Source: Amycolatopsis orientalis DSM 40040 = KCTC 9412
Lineage (GTDB): Bacteria; Actinomycetota; Actinomycetes; Mycobacteriales; Pseudonocardiaceae
Assembly (NCBI RefSeq): GCF_000478275.1
Contig: NZ_ASJB01000028.1
Span: 62,001 to 126,000 of the forward strand
Direction: 5' to 3'
Length of the DNA stretch: 64,000 nucleotides
Made by a program: the position numbers and the translations under genes. Under the pieces are notes generated by a model. It did no database searches. It saw only the letters and a program-made list of their open reading frames with translations, and had not been told where the DNA came from. Positions 1-7,994 of the stretch are shown here, piece by piece; within the stretch, counting starts at the first letter, position 1; each line of letters opens with the position of its first letter.

Positions 1-1225
1 GCGGGGACCACGAGGGCTGAGCCAGCCCCGCCACCGGACCGAAGACGATCACCGCGGGCGGCCGCACCCCGGCCGCCGCCGCGTCCTCGACCACACTGTC
101 CAAAGTGGATCGAAGAACCCGCTGCGTGCGCATCGTGCCGTCCTCGACGATCGCGACCGGGGTGTCCCCCGGCCGTCCGTCCAGGAGCGCCTTCGCGAAC
201 AGCGGGAGCCGCTCGACGCCCATCATCAGCACGATGGTGCCGCGCATCTTCGCCAGCAGATCCCAGTCCACCAGCGACTTCTCGTCACCCGGCGCGACGT
301 GGCCGGACACCACCACGACCTCGTGGGCGACGCCACGGTGGGTCACCGGGACGTCCGCCGCGGCGGGGACGGAGAACGCGCTCGTGATGCCGGGGACCAT
401 CGTCACCGGGATGCCCGCTTCGGCGCAGGCGAGGACCTCTTCGAAGCCGCGGCCGAACAGGTACGGGTCGCCACCCTTGAGCCGGACGACGAACTTGCCC
501 GCCTTGGCCCGCTCGATCAGCGTGGAGTTGATCACGTCCTGGCTGGCGGCGCGGCCGTAGGGGATCTTCGCGGCGTCGACGATCTCGACGTCGGGCGAGA
601 GTTCGTCGAGCAGTTCGCGCGGGGCCAGCCGGTCGGCGACGACGACGTCGGCCCTGGCGAGGAGACGGCGGCCGCGGACGGTGATCAGCTCCGGATCGCC
701 GGGGCCGCCGCCCACCAGCGCGACACCGGGAAGGTCGTCGTGGGCGTCCGGCACGCGGCCGTCGGCGACGGTGCCCGCCCGGAGGCCGTCGAGGATGCTG
801 TCCCGGACGGACGCCGACCGCAGCGGCTCCCCGCCGGAAAGGACGCCGACCAGGAGGCCGCCGTGCCTGCCCGAAGCCGGGGTGACGGCGCTGCCGAGGT
901 CTCCGTCGTCGGCGCGGACGCAGAACACCCGCGCGCGTTCGGCTTCGGCGCAGACGGCGGCGTTGACCTCGGGGTCGTTCGTGCAGGCCAGCGCGTACCA
1001 GGCGTCGGCGAGGTCGCCCTCGGTGTAGCGGCGCTCGTGCCAGACGATCTCCCCCGCGTCGGCCATGGCGCTCACCGACGGCGTCGTATGCGGTGAGACC
1101 AGTTCGACCCGCGCGCCGGCGCCGATCAACCGCGGCAGGCGGCGCTGGGCGACCGTCCCGCCACCGATCATCACGACACGACGGCCGGCCAGGTCGAGGC
1201 CGGAGAGGTAATGCGGGTCATCCAT
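1..1225 (-). CDS. cysG: Siroheme synthase CysG (partial, 3' end outside window)
   Basis: The product fuses a precorrin-2 dehydrogenase/ferrochelatase part to a uroporphyrinogen-III C-methyltransferase and makes siroheme for sulfite and nitrite reductases. It starts with MDDPHYLSGLDLAGRRVVMI followed by GGGTVAQRRLPRL, the NAD-binding Rossmann motif of the CysG N-terminal half. From about residue 165 the methyltransferase half shows VALVGGGPGDPELITVRG, ADVVVADRL, VRLKGGDPYLFGRG and MVPGITSAFSVPAAA, the usual SUMT motifs. The ATG at 1223-1225 is used. The frame is still open at base 1, after about 408 codons, so only a few residues are likely missing. No close neighbour shares its strand in an obvious operon. 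Confidence is high for family and function. Confidence 0.93.
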   Translation of the reverse strand, partial: MDDPHYLSGLDLAGRRVVMIGGGTVAQRRLPRLIGAGARVELVSPHTTPSVSAMADAGEIVWHERRYTEGDLADAWYALACTNDPEVNAAVCAEAERARVFCVRADDGDLGSAVTPASGRHGGLLVGVLSGGEPLRSASVRDSILDGLRAGTVADGRVPDAHDDLPGVALVGGGPGDPELITVRGRRLLARADVVVADRLAPRELLDELSPDVEIVDAAKIPYGRAASQDVINSTLIERAKAGKFVVRLKGGDPYLFGRGFEEVLACAEAGIPVTMVPGITSAFSVPAAADVPVTHRGVAHEVVVVSGHVAPGDEKSLVDWDLLAKMRGTIVLMMGVERLPLFAKALLDGRPGDTPVAIVEDGTMRTQRVLRSTLDSVVEDAAAAGVRPPAVIVFGPVAGLAQPSWSP

Positions 1226-1279
1226 GCGGGGCAGTGTAAGGATTCAGTGGCCCGGACCGCGATCCGAGTGAGAACCGCC

Positions 1280-1687
1280 TCAGCGTTCCAGCAGGGTCAG
1301 CAGCTCGGTGTTGCCGAACATCTTGGCCGCGTCGATCGCCGACGGCTCCCCCGCCGCCGGGTCCGCACCGCCCGCGAGGAGCGCTTTCACGACGCCGGGC
1401 TCGTTCTTGAAGACCGCGCCGGCGAGCGGGCTCTGACCTCGGTCGTTCGCGCGGTTCGGATCGGCGCCGCGCTCGATCAGCGCCGCGACGGTCTCCGCGT
1501 GACCGTGATAGGCGGCGAGCATGACGAGTGTGTCGCCACGGTCGTTGGTCAGATTCGCCGAGACACCCGCGTCGACGTACGCGACGAGATCGGCCGTCGC
1601 GCCGGCCCTGGCGTAACCGAACACCTTCGCCCACAGCGCGAGCAGTTCGGGGTCGAATTCCTCGGGCTGCCCGGGGTTCGCAGTCAT
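1280..1687 (-). CDS. Ankyrin-repeat protein
   Basis: This is a 135-residue cytosolic protein with three to four ankyrin units. The clearest repeats are NDRGDTLVMLAAYHGHAETV, ALIERGADPNRANDRGQSPL and ALLAGGADPAAGEPSAIDAA, each with the G-x-TPL/A-x-x-GH style helix-turn-helix pattern. Ankyrin units bind partner proteins; no enzyme domain is present and the partner cannot be read from the sequence. The start chosen is ATG at 1685-1687 (MTANPGQPEEF); an upstream in-frame ATG would add 35 Arg/Pro-rich residues unlike any ankyrin protein. The gene follows the zinc ribosomal operon on the same strand, but a strong hairpin separates them, so it is probably transcribed separately. Confidence 0.82.
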   Translation of the reverse strand: MTANPGQPEEFDPELLALWAKVFGYARAGATADLVAYVDAGVSANLTNDRGDTLVMLAAYHGHAETVAALIERGADPNRANDRGQSPLAGAVFKNEPGVVKALLAGGADPAAGEPSAIDAAKMFGNTELLTLLER

Positions 1688-1713
1688 ACGGCGATTCTTC
1701 CACAGGAACCGCC

Positions 1714-1743
1714 GTCCGGGCGGCGCGTGAACACCGCCCGGAC
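1714..1743 (-). terminator. Hairpin terminator after the zinc-free ribosomal protein operon
   Basis: GTCCGGGCGG at 1714-1723 and CCGCCCGGAC at 1734-1743 form a perfect 10-bp stem with a 10-base loop, starting 8 bases after the S18 stop codon. There is no U-tract, as is usual in high-GC actinobacteria. Confidence 0.6.
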
Positions 1744-1751
1744 TCCATGCC

Positions 1752-1991
1752 TCAGCGGCCCGCGTTGGGATAGGGAAGCAACGCCATCTCACGGGCGTTC
1801 TTGATCGCCGTGGCGACCTGTTTCTGCTGCCGGGGCGTCAGCCCGGTGACCCGGCGGGCACGGATCTTGCCCCGGTCGGAGATGAACTTCCGCAGCAGAT
1901 CGGCGTCCTTCCAGTCGACCTCGGTGATCTTGTTGGCGTGCAACAGGTTCGTCTTGCGCTTGAGGGGGCGGTCCCGCGTCGGTCGTGCCAT
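1752..1991 (-). CDS. rpsR: 30S ribosomal protein S18, zinc-independent paralogue
   Basis: A 79-residue S18 of the small ribosomal subunit. Its core [20 protein letters not shown] followed by [20 protein letters not shown] is typical. No cysteine is present, so this is the C-minus form that can replace the zinc-binding housekeeping copy when zinc is scarce (known role of the family). It is the last gene of a four-gene operon (L28-L33-S14-S18). An alternative GTG start at 1998-2000 overlaps the S14 stop as GTGA, matching the stop-start overlaps seen in the rest of the operon, and would add three residues; I cannot choose firmly between them. Confidence 0.93.
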   Translation of the reverse strand: MARPTRDRPLKRKTNLLHANKITEVDWKDADLLRKFISDRGKIRARRVTGLTPRQQKQVATAIKNAREMALLPYPNAGR

Positions 1992-1996
1992 GGCGC

Positions 1997-2302
1997 TCAC
2001 CAGCTCGACTTCGTGACGCCGGGCAGCTCGCCGTTGTGCGCCATCTGGCGCATCCGGACCCGCGAGAGCCCGAATTTCCGCAGGTAGCCGCGGGGGCGCC
2101 CGTCGGCGGTGTCACGGTTGCGGATCCGGGTCGCGCTGGCGTCCCGCGGCATCGCCTGCAGCGCCGACACCGCGGCCGCCTTCTCCTCGGGGGACGCGGA
2201 AGGCGAGGCGATGGTGGCCTTCAGCGCACGCCGTCGCTCGACGTGGCGCGCGGCGATCACCTTGCGCTGCTCGTTCTTGGCGATCTTGGACTTCTTGGCC
2301 AT
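1997..2302 (-). CDS. rpsN: 30S ribosomal protein S14, zinc-independent paralogue
   Basis: A 101-residue S14 starting [20 protein letters not shown] with the conserved C-terminal [20 protein letters not shown]. It is the long, cysteine-free type: the CxxC...CxxC zinc knuckle of the short form is missing. The ATG overlaps the L33 stop (ATGA), so translation is probably coupled. It lies within the Zur-type operon and probably substitutes for the zinc-containing S14 during zinc limitation. Confidence 0.94.
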   Translation of the reverse strand: MAKKSKIAKNEQRKVIAARHVERRRALKATIASPSASPEEKAAAVSALQAMPRDASATRIRNRDTADGRPRGYLRKFGLSRVRMRQMAHNGELPGVTKSSW

Positions 2303-2469
2303 CAGCGCTCCTCCTTGAACTCGACGTGCTTGCGCGCGACCGGGTCGTACTTGCGCAGCACCATGCGGTCCGGGTCGTTGCGGCGGTTCTTCTTCGTGAC
2401 GTACGTGTAGCCGGTCCCGGCCGTCGAGCGGAGCTTGATGATCGGCCGGATGTCGGTGCTCTTGGCCAT
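2302..2469 (-). CDS. rpmG: 50S ribosomal protein L33, zinc-independent paralogue
   Basis: A 55-residue L33 ([20 protein letters not shown], then [20 protein letters not shown] and [15 protein letters not shown]). The cysteine pairs of the zinc-binding form are absent. The ATG at 2467-2469 overlaps the L28 stop codon as ATGA, and its own stop overlaps the S14 start the same way. It is a component of the large subunit and is predicted to be made under zinc starvation. Confidence 0.94.
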   Translation of the reverse strand: MAKSTDIRPIIKLRSTAGTGYTYVTKKNRRNDPDRMVLRKYDPVARKHVEFKEER

Positions 2470-2705
2470 CAGAGCTTCACCCCTTTCGCGCGGAGTTCGG
2501 CCACCACGGCCTCGATCCCCCGCTTGTCGATGGTCTTCATGCCCTTCACCGAGACCCGCAGCCGGACCCAGCGCCCCTCGCTCGGCACGAAGTACCGCTT
2601 GGCCTGCAGGTTCGGCTCCCAGCGCCGGGACGTGCGCCGATGCGAGTGCGACACCTGCTTCCCGTAGCCCGGTTTGCGGCCGGTGACCTGGCACACGGCT
2701 GACAT
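2469..2705 (-). CDS. rpmB: 50S ribosomal protein L28, zinc-independent paralogue
   Basis: A 78-residue L28, first gene of the leftward zinc operon. It begins [20 protein letters not shown] and carries [20 protein letters not shown]. Only one cysteine remains, so the four-Cys zinc site of the housekeeping form is not intact. The start at 2703-2705 is supported by GGGAGG seven bases upstream; a longer start at 2741 would run through the Zur-like box and is rejected. Confidence 0.93.
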   Translation of the reverse strand: MSAVCQVTGRKPGYGKQVSHSHRRTSRRWEPNLQAKRYFVPSEGRWVRLRVSVKGMKTIDKRGIEAVVAELRAKGVKL

Positions 2706-2719
2706 GCACCCTCCCAAGT

Positions 2720-2740
2720 TGATATCGGTTGTCGTTTTCA
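2720..2740. promoter_or_regulatory. Zur-like operator in the divergent promoter
   Basis: TGATATCG-GTTGT-CGTTTTCA is an interrupted palindrome (eight-base arms, six of eight pairs match) in an otherwise GC-rich 84-base gap between L28 and the rightward GTPase-type gene. It resembles the TGA(A/T)AA...TTTTCA boxes of actinobacterial Zur. Every flanking gene is a classical Zur target, which is the stronger part of the evidence. Confidence 0.6.
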
Positions 2741-2789
2741 TTTACTCTACACAGCCGAACCAGAACGCCCTCGACGCCCCGGAGCTTCA

Positions 2790-4043
2790 GTGACCGACAA
2801 CCCCCGCGTGCCCCTCGTCCTGATCGGTGGCCTCGCACCGGGACCGAACGCCGACCTCGCCGAGCGGCTGCGCCTTGCCGAGCCCGGCACCGCCGTCGTG
2901 CATCACGACCTGAGGCAGATCCACTCCGGAGTGGTCAAGCGGCGGATCCGGCTCGGCGACGGCGACCAGCTGACGATCCTCGAACTGGCGCACGGCTGCG
3001 TGTCGTGCACACTGCGCGAAGACCTGCTGCCGCTGCTGCGCAAGCTTGCGCGGATGCCGCAGGTGCGGCGGATCGTGGTCCGGCTCGACGAGGCCATGGA
3101 GCCCGAGCCGGTGAGCTGGGCGCTGCGGAACGTCCTCGTCGGCGACAGCCCGGTGATCGAGGACGTCGATCTCCAGGCCGTGCTCGCCGTCGTCGACTGC
3201 GAGAGCTGGCTGACCGACGCCACCGGCGACGAAACGCTGGCCGAACGGAACATCCAGGCCAGCCCCGAGGACGAGCGCACCGTCGCCCAGGTCGCGCTGG
3301 CCCAGGTCGAGTTCGCCGACCTGCTCGTCCTGGCCGGCGCGGCGACCGACGCCTGGTCCGCGGCGAAGGCGTCGGCCGTCCTCGACCGGGTCGCGCCGTC
3401 GATCCCCCGGATCGAACTGTCCGAAGTGGACGGCGCGACCGTGCTCGGCGCCGTCCCGCCCGGCGCCCGGCGCGGTGAGGTCACCGACATGCACGGACCG
3501 CTGCTGTACGGGGAACCGCCGTTGCACACCGACTGCGGGATCGGGCTGCTCACCTTCACCGCGCAACGGCCGTTCCACCCGGAGCGCCTGCACGACGCGA
3601 TCGACGTACTGCTCGACGGCGTCGTCCGGAGCCGGGGACGGCTCTGGGTGGCGAGCCAGCCGGACATGGCGCTCTGGATCGAGTCGGCGGGCGGTGGCCT
3701 CGGTGTCGGGCACGCGGGCCCGTGGCTCGCCGCCGACGGCGGACCGGACTGGGCCGACGTCTCCCCCGAACGCCGCACGCTCGCCTCCCTGCGCTGGGAC
3801 CCGGTGTTCGGCGACCGTGCGCAGGAACTCGTCGTCGTCACCGATCAGGCCACCCCCGACGAGGTCGAGGCCGCCCTGCGCGGGGCGCTGCTGACCGACG
3901 GGGAACTCGCCGCCGGTGAGCGGGAATGGCTCCGCTACCCGGATCCGTTCGGCGAATGGCACGAAGAACCGTGTGAGGACACGGAAATCGACCCCGAGAA
4001 GCACGACGTGAACGTGTCGAACCGAAAGGACGAAACGCAGTGA
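2790..4043 (+). CDS. COG0523/CobW-like protein with a degenerate GTPase site
   Basis: A 417-residue member of the CobW/YciC metallochaperone family, first gene of the rightward zinc operon. The metal-binding region is present in altered form as [20 protein letters not shown] (family motif CxCC). The C-terminal CobW domain covers roughly residues 240-380 ([30 protein letters not shown]). The P-loop is lost: [13 protein letters not shown] stands where GFLGAGKTT is expected, and the NKxD guanine motif is replaced by LAGAAT. It should therefore not bind or hydrolyse GTP normally. The C-terminal tail is acidic with Glu, Asp, Cys and His. The start is GTG at 2790 with GGAG six bases upstream. A partner role for the intact GTPase downstream is an inference. 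Confidence 0.85.
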   Translation: MTDNPRVPLVLIGGLAPGPNADLAERLRLAEPGTAVVHHDLRQIHSGVVKRRIRLGDGDQLTILELAHGCVSCTLREDLLPLLRKLARMPQVRRIVVRLDEAMEPEPVSWALRNVLVGDSPVIEDVDLQAVLAVVDCESWLTDATGDETLAERNIQASPEDERTVAQVALAQVEFADLLVLAGAATDAWSAAKASAVLDRVAPSIPRIELSEVDGATVLGAVPPGARRGEVTDMHGPLLYGEPPLHTDCGIGLLTFTAQRPFHPERLHDAIDVLLDGVVRSRGRLWVASQPDMALWIESAGGGLGVGHAGPWLAADGGPDWADVSPERRTLASLRWDPVFGDRAQELVVVTDQATPDEVEAALRGALLTDGELAAGEREWLRYPDPFGEWHEEPCEDTEIDPEKHDVNVSNRKDETQ

Positions 4044-4297
4044 AACCAGGTATCCACCCCGACTACCACCCGGTGGTGTTCAAGGACCTCTCCACCGGGG
4101 ACGCCTTCCTGACGCGGTCCACCGCCACCTCCGAGCAGACCATCGAATGGACCGACGGCAACACCTATCCGGTGGTGAACGTCGAGATCAGCTCGTGGTC
4201 GCATCCGTTCTGGACCGGCAACCAGCGGATCATGGACAGCGCGGGCCAGGTCGAGAAGTTCCACCGCCGCTACGGCCGTCGTGGAGGTTCGAAGTAA
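4040..4297 (+). CDS. rpmE2: 50S ribosomal protein L31 type B
   Basis: An 85-residue L31 type [21 protein letters not shown], then [20 protein letters not shown] and [20 protein letters not shown]. It has no cysteines, unlike the zinc-binding type A. Type B L31 displaces type A on the ribosome under zinc limitation and so frees zinc (established in Bacillus and Streptomyces). The GTG start overlaps the preceding stop (GTGA). Confidence 0.95.
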   Translation: MKPGIHPDYHPVVFKDLSTGDAFLTRSTATSEQTIEWTDGNTYPVVNVEISSWSHPFWTGNQRIMDSAGQVEKFHRRYGRRGGSK

Positions 4298-4455
4298 TGG
4301 CCGTCCCGAAGCGGAAGATGTCGCGCAGCAACACCCGGTCCCGGCGCTCGCAGTGGAAGGCCGCCGTGCCGGACCTGGTGCCGATCAAGGTGAACGGCGA
4401 GACGAAACTGGTGCCCCGCAAGCTGATGAAGCACTTCCATCAGGGTGGGGAATGA
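4297..4455 (+). CDS. rpmF: 50S ribosomal protein L32, cysteine-free paralogue
   Basis: A 52-residue L32 ([34 protein letters not shown]). It lacks the C-terminal cysteine pairs that bind zinc in the usual L32, in keeping with its place in a zinc-starvation operon. Its ATG shares an A with the preceding TAA stop (TAATG), and its stop overlaps the next start (ATGA). Confidence 0.93.
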   Translation: MAVPKRKMSRSNTRSRRSQWKAAVPDLVPIKVNGETKLVPRKLMKHFHQGGE

Positions 4456-5552
4456 CGACGCCGGTCACGGTGCTGTCCGGGTTCCTCGGCGCGGGGAAGA
4501 CGACCGTGCTCAACCACGTCCTCGCCAACCGCGAAGGACTGCGGGTCGCGGTGATCGTCAACGACATGAGCGAGGTCAACATCGACGCCGCGCTGGTGCG
4601 GGACGGCAACAGCCTGTCCCGCACCGAAGAGCGGCTCGTCGAGATGACCAACGGATGCATCTGCTGCACCCTGCGCGACGACCTGCTGGAAGAGGTCTCG
4701 CGGCTCTGCGCGGACGGCCGGTTCGACTACCTGCTCATCGAATCGAGCGGGATCTCCGAGCCGATGCCCGTGGCGGCGACGTTCTCGTTCGCCCGCGAGG
4801 ACGGCGCCACCCTGCTGGACACCGCGCGTCTCGACACGATGGTGACCGTGGTCGACGCGGTGAACTTCGAACGGGAACTGGCTTCGGGTGACGCGCTGAC
4901 CGAACGCGAACTGGACCAGTACGAGGGCGACGAGCGGACGGTCAGCGACTTGCTGATGGACCAGATCGAGTTCGCCGACGTCCTCCTGCTGAACAAGGCG
5001 GATCTCGTCCCGGCCTCGTCCCTCGAACGGCTGACAGCGGTGCTGCGACGGCTGAACCCCGCCGCGGAAGTGGTCGTCTCGACGCACGGCCGGGTTCCGC
5101 TGGAGCGGCTGCTCGGCACCGGGCGTTACGACGTCGAGCGGGCACAGGAGGCGCCCGGCTGGGTGGCCGAACTCAACGGTGATCACGTTCCGGAGACCGA
5201 GGAGTACGGGATCTCCAGTGTCGTCTTCCGCTCCGGGCGGGCCTTCGATCCGGAACGGTTGTGGGATTTCGTCGAGCGGCTCGATTCCGGCGAGTACGGG
5301 ACCGTCCTGCGGTCGAAGGGGTTCTTCTCCCTGGCGTCGCGGCCCGGGGTGACCGGGCTGTGGTCGCAGGCCGGGTCGGTCGCGCGGTTCGAGCCGCAGG
5401 GCGTCGAGGACGCGCCGAGGCAGGAACTCGTGTTCATCGGGGTGGGACTGGAGAAGGACGCTCTGCATGACGCGCTTCGGTCGTGTCTGTCCAGTGTGGA
5501 CTTCGCCGGGGTGGATCCGTTCCCGGAGTGGGAGGCGGTGCACGTCCACTGA
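4452..5552 (+). CDS. COG0523 (YciC/ZigA-type) GTPase, putative zinc metallochaperone
   Basis: A 366-residue G3E-family GTPase with every motif intact: P-loop [17 protein letters not shown] near residue 10, metal-binding [15 protein letters not shown] near residue 70, [18 protein letters not shown] near residue 100, and the guanine-recognition motif LLLNKADLV near residue 180. The CobW C-terminal domain follows ([20 protein letters not shown]). Members of this group deliver zinc to client proteins when zinc is short. It ends the rightward operon and overlaps the L32 stop by four bases. It is the functional counterpart of the pseudo-GTPase at 2790. Confidence 0.92.
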   Translation: MTTPVTVLSGFLGAGKTTVLNHVLANREGLRVAVIVNDMSEVNIDAALVRDGNSLSRTEERLVEMTNGCICCTLRDDLLEEVSRLCADGRFDYLLIESSGISEPMPVAATFSFAREDGATLLDTARLDTMVTVVDAVNFERELASGDALTERELDQYEGDERTVSDLLMDQIEFADVLLLNKADLVPASSLERLTAVLRRLNPAAEVVVSTHGRVPLERLLGTGRYDVERAQEAPGWVAELNGDHVPETEEYGISSVVFRSGRAFDPERLWDFVERLDSGEYGTVLRSKGFFSLASRPGVTGLWSQAGSVARFEPQGVEDAPRQELVFIGVGLEKDALHDALRSCLSSVDFAGVDPFPEWEAVHVH

Positions 5553-5553
5553 A

Positions 5554-5610
5554 GTGTCATGAGGGGTCCCTATAGGACGGATCTCGTCCTATAGGGACCC
5601 CTCATGACAC
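5554..5610. terminator. Perfect 26-bp inverted repeat, bidirectional terminator
   Basis: The arms 5554-5579 and 5585-5610 are exactly complementary over 26 bp, with the five-base loop GATCT. The repeat starts one base after the GTPase stop and ends ten bases before the stop of the convergent His-rich gene, so it can terminate both. The stem centre (TCCCTATAGGA) is itself palindromic. Confidence 0.75.
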
Positions 5611-5620
5611 ACGCGCGCGG

Positions 5621-5920
5621 TCAGTGGTCGTCGTAGTGGTCCCCGTGCACGGCGTGGCGGTGACCGTCGTGCAGGTAGTCGACGTGGTCGCCATGCGGGA
5701 CGGCGACATGGCCGCAGCCCTCGCCGTGGGCGTGGTCGTGGCCCTGATGCGGGACGTGGGCGCCGGCCTCGCACTCGTCGTAGTGTCCGTCGTGAGCGCG
5801 GTGCAGGTGACCTTCGTGCACGTAGTCGACGTGGTCGCCGTGGGGCACGGCGACGTGGCCGCATCCTTCGCCGTGGGCGTGCGTATGGCCGGCGTGTTCG
5901 GTGTGCGCGGCGGTCATCAC
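5621..5920 (-). CDS. Histidine-rich tandem-repeat protein, putative zinc-binding
   Basis: A 99-residue protein built from two copies of a unit of about 45 residues; each contains HAHGEGCGHVAVPHGDHVDY followed by (V/L)H(E/D)GH. Roughly a quarter of the residues are His, with Asp, Glu and one Cys per unit, which strongly suggests metal binding. No signal peptide or membrane segment is visible, so it is probably cytosolic. The adjacent zinc regulon suggests zinc storage, buffering or hand-over; that is an inference. Either GTG 5918-5920 or ATG 5915-5917 could be the start; AGGAAGG lies just upstream of both. Nickel or cobalt binding is an alternative. Confidence 0.85.
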   Translation of the reverse strand: MMTAAHTEHAGHTHAHGEGCGHVAVPHGDHVDYVHEGHLHRAHDGHYDECEAGAHVPHQGHDHAHGEGCGHVAVPHGDHVDYLHDGHRHAVHGDHYDDH

Positions 5921-6009
5921 CGGATCCTTCCTGATCGATCTTGCCTGATCAGGCGGACCGTAGCACCGGTTTTCGCGCCCGGCAGCGCTCTCACCCGACC
6001 GAGTATCCG

Positions 6010-6073
6010 CGCGTTTCGTCCTCTGGATGCGGTAGTTGCGCGTGCAAGCACCGCATCCAGAGGACGAAACGCG
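6010..6073. repeat. Intergenic hairpin, family B (inverted pair)
   Basis: Two copies of the window's family-B unit (core TTCGTCCTCTGGATGCG) face each other: arms 6010-6032 and 6051-6073, 23 bp, fully complementary, separated by 18 bases. The element sits seven bases past the DUF899 stop and probably ends that operon. Confidence 0.7.
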
Positions 6074-6079
6074 GGCAGT

Positions 6080-6766
6080 TCAGGACGAGCAGCAGCCACC
6101 GGCGGGCGCGGCACCTTCGTAGGCGTCGTGCCAGTTCCACCACGCGTACGCCGGGGTCTGCGGGTACCCCTCCGGCGAGTCCTCCCACTCCTCCTGGCGC
6201 CCCAGCGCGGTGATGTCGAGGTAGCTCCAGGTGCTCCCCATCGCCTCGTCGCCGCGATCGTTGACGAAGTACGTCCGGAACACCTGGTCACCCTCGCGGA
6301 TGAAGGCGTTGGTGCCGTGCCATTCGCGGACACCGAAATCGACGTCGAAATCACCGGCGATCGTGTACCACGGCATCGTCCAGCCCATCCGCTTCTTCAG
6401 CCGCGCGAGATCCGCCTGCGATCCGCGTGAGGCGAAGGCCAGGGTGGTGTCGCGGGCGTTCAGGTGGGCGACGTGCGCGACCTGGTCGGCCACCAGCGAG
6501 CAGCCTTTGCAGGCGTGTTCGGGGAAACCGTCCACCCCGGGATCGAAGAACGCCCGGTAGACGATCAGCTGACGGCGTCCCTCGAACAGGTCGAGCAGGC
6601 TCACCTTTCCGGACGGTCCCTCGAACTCGTACGGCTTTTCGACCGCGACCCAGGGCATCCGGCGGCGCTCGGCGGCGAGCGCGTCACGGGCGCGGGTCAG
6701 CTCTTTTTCCTTCACCAGCAGGCGAAGCCGCGCTTCTTCCCATTCCGCCGGGGTGACCGTCTTCAT
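6080..6766 (-). CDS. DUF899 thioredoxin-like protein
   Basis: A 228-residue member of the DUF899 family, with a thioredoxin-like fold of unknown reaction. Recognisable parts are AAERRRMPWVAVEKPYEFEG near residue 32, a peroxiredoxin-like segment QLIVYRAFFDPG followed by HACKGCSLVADQVAHVAHLN (a CxxC pair), and GWTMPWYTIAGDFDVDFGV. The C-terminal tail ends GGCCSS. The ATG at 6764-6766 overlaps the stop of the SRPBCC gene (ATGA), placing it last in a four-gene operon headed by an ArsR-linked SRPBCC gene. A redox role is plausible but not shown. Confidence 0.88.
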   Translation of the reverse strand: MKTVTPAEWEEARLRLLVKEKELTRARDALAAERRRMPWVAVEKPYEFEGPSGKVSLLDLFEGRRQLIVYRAFFDPGVDGFPEHACKGCSLVADQVAHVAHLNARDTTLAFASRGSQADLARLKKRMGWTMPWYTIAGDFDVDFGVREWHGTNAFIREGDQVFRTYFVNDRGDEAMGSTWSYLDITALGRQEEWEDSPEGYPQTPAYAWWNWHDAYEGAAPAGGCCSS

Positions 6767-7224
6767 CGCGCCAGCTCCGCGGGCAGCACGCTTTGCCGGT
6801 TCGGCCGCCCCTCGCCGGTGGTGATCAGCGCGCGCAGGCTGGTGCCGACGTAGAACGTCCACGCCTTGTGACACACCTCGAAGCATTCGTACTCCGGCAC
6901 CAGGCCGTGATGCGTGAAGCGCGCTTCGGTCTTGCCGTCCTTCTCGGTGATCTCGAACGTGATCGTGGTGCCGACCCATTCGGTCTCGTCCCGGGTGAAG
7001 TCCAAGTGGTTTTCGAGGACCAGCCACGAGACCTTGCGGCCAGGCTCGGACTCCGTGATCCGCATCCGGCAGCGGTGGACCTCTTGGTAGTGGTAGTCGA
7101 ACTCGTCGCCGACGCGCACCGTGCCGCCGTCGACCTCTTCCGACCACCAGCCGCGGACGTCGGTGAAGGCGTCGTAGACCTGCCGCGGCGTCTGGTCGAC
7201 GGTGAAACTCGTCGTGAAGCTCAT
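6763..7224 (-). CDS. SRPBCC (AHSA1-like) domain protein
   Basis: A 153-residue single-domain START/Bet v1-like protein of the AHSA1 group. The N-terminal FTTSFTVDQTPRQVYDAFTD strand-helix, the central VSWLVLENHLDFTRDETEWV and the C-terminal helix KAWTFYVGTSLRALITTGEG match the helix-grip fold, which binds hydrophobic ligands. It overlaps both its upstream ArsR gene and the downstream DUF899 gene by four bases. The ligand is unknown. Confidence 0.87.
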   Translation of the reverse strand: MSFTTSFTVDQTPRQVYDAFTDVRGWWSEEVDGGTVRVGDEFDYHYQEVHRCRMRITESEPGRKVSWLVLENHLDFTRDETEWVGTTITFEITEKDGKTEARFTHHGLVPEYECFEVCHKAWTFYVGTSLRALITTGEGRPNRQSVLPAELAR

Positions 7225-7556
7225 GATGATCCCTCCAGATGGTCTTTCAAGGCGGCGAGCGGGCCGTCCCAGTCGCGGGCCAGCGCCGCCAGGAACTGCT
7301 GGGCGACCTGCATCGGGGCCGAGCGCAGCCGGTAGCGCACGCGGCGCCGCTCCCCCTGTTCCGGGGTCACCAGTCCGGCGTCGGTGAGCAGGGCGAGGTG
7401 CTTGGCGATGGCCTGCCGGGTGATGGGCAGGCGCTCGGCGAGATCGGTCGCCGTGGCGGGGCCGCCCGCGGCGAGCGTGGCGAGGATGCTCCGCCTGCTC
7501 GGGTCGGCCAGTGCGACGAAGACCTGCTCGGCGATCGCTTCGGTGTCAGGCGGCAT
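7221..7556 (-). CDS. ArsR-family transcriptional regulator
   Basis: A 111-residue winged-helix repressor: VFVALADPSRRSILATLAAG, then the recognition region DLAERLPITRQAIAKHLALL and the wing GERRRVRYRL. There is no CxC metal site, so it is of the SRPBCC-linked type rather than an arsenic sensor. Its start lies 11 bases inside the preceding SRPBCC gene. Autoregulation through the palindromes at 7995-8040 is likely. Confidence 0.9.
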   Translation of the reverse strand: MPPDTEAIAEQVFVALADPSRRSILATLAAGGPATATDLAERLPITRQAIAKHLALLTDAGLVTPEQGERRRVRYRLRSAPMQVAQQFLAALARDWDGPLAALKDHLEGSS

Positions 7557-7977
7557 CGAGGTATTCGATCAGTTCGCCCAACTCGGCCGCCCACCCCTTC
7601 GTGTTCCCTTCGAACGCGACGCGGTGGGCTTCGTCCGGAAGCTGCGAGAAGCCGCTCTCGACGACCGTGAGGCGGGTGCCCGCACCGACCGGTTCGAGGG
7701 TGAACTCGACGTAGGTCCGGCGGGGGTCGTCGTCGGGCAGGCCGTAGATCTGCCAGGTGAAGCCGAAGATCTCCGGCTCTTCGACGCGTTCGACGCGCAT
7801 GTTCGCCTTGTGCCCGTTGTCCCACTTCATCTCGGCGTCGCCGCCGGGCCGCAGGTCGATGGTCGCCTGGTTCCCGAACCAGGTGCCCAGTCCCTCGGCC
7901 GTGGTCAGCGCGGCCCAGACCTTGGCGGGCGGATGGGCGATCTCGACGGTGCGTTCGATGCGGTCGGGGAATCCCAT
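7546..7977 (-). CDS. SRPBCC (AHSA1-like) domain protein
   Basis: A 143-residue activator-of-Hsp90-homologue-like domain protein, first gene of the ArsR operon. MGFPDRIERTVEIAHPPAKV and WAALTTAEGLGTWFGNQATI form the N-terminal strand-helix-helix, and HRVAFEGNTKGWAAELGELI the long C-terminal helix. The ATG at 7975-7977 has GAGGAGG seven bases upstream and is preferred to a longer start at 7998, which would run into the operator stem. The ligand is unknown; the family often accompanies ArsR regulators in actinobacteria. Confidence 0.87.
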   Translation of the reverse strand: MGFPDRIERTVEIAHPPAKVWAALTTAEGLGTWFGNQATIDLRPGGDAEMKWDNGHKANMRVERVEEPEIFGFTWQIYGLPDDDPRRTYVEFTLEPVGAGTRLTVVESGFSQLPDEAHRVAFEGNTKGWAAELGELIEYLDAA

Positions 7978-7994
7978 GACGGCCTCCTCAAGTA

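Noticed and set aside
2787-4004. Minus-strand open frame opposite the COG0523 gene
   Set aside because: It has no recognisable domain, whereas the plus frame has a CobW-type C-terminus and is coupled to L31B.
5930-5952. TGATCGATC/CCTGATCAGG motifs before the His-rich gene as a second Zur box
   Set aside because: They do not resemble the TGAAAA/TTTTCA pattern at 2720-2740 and are too short to support a call.
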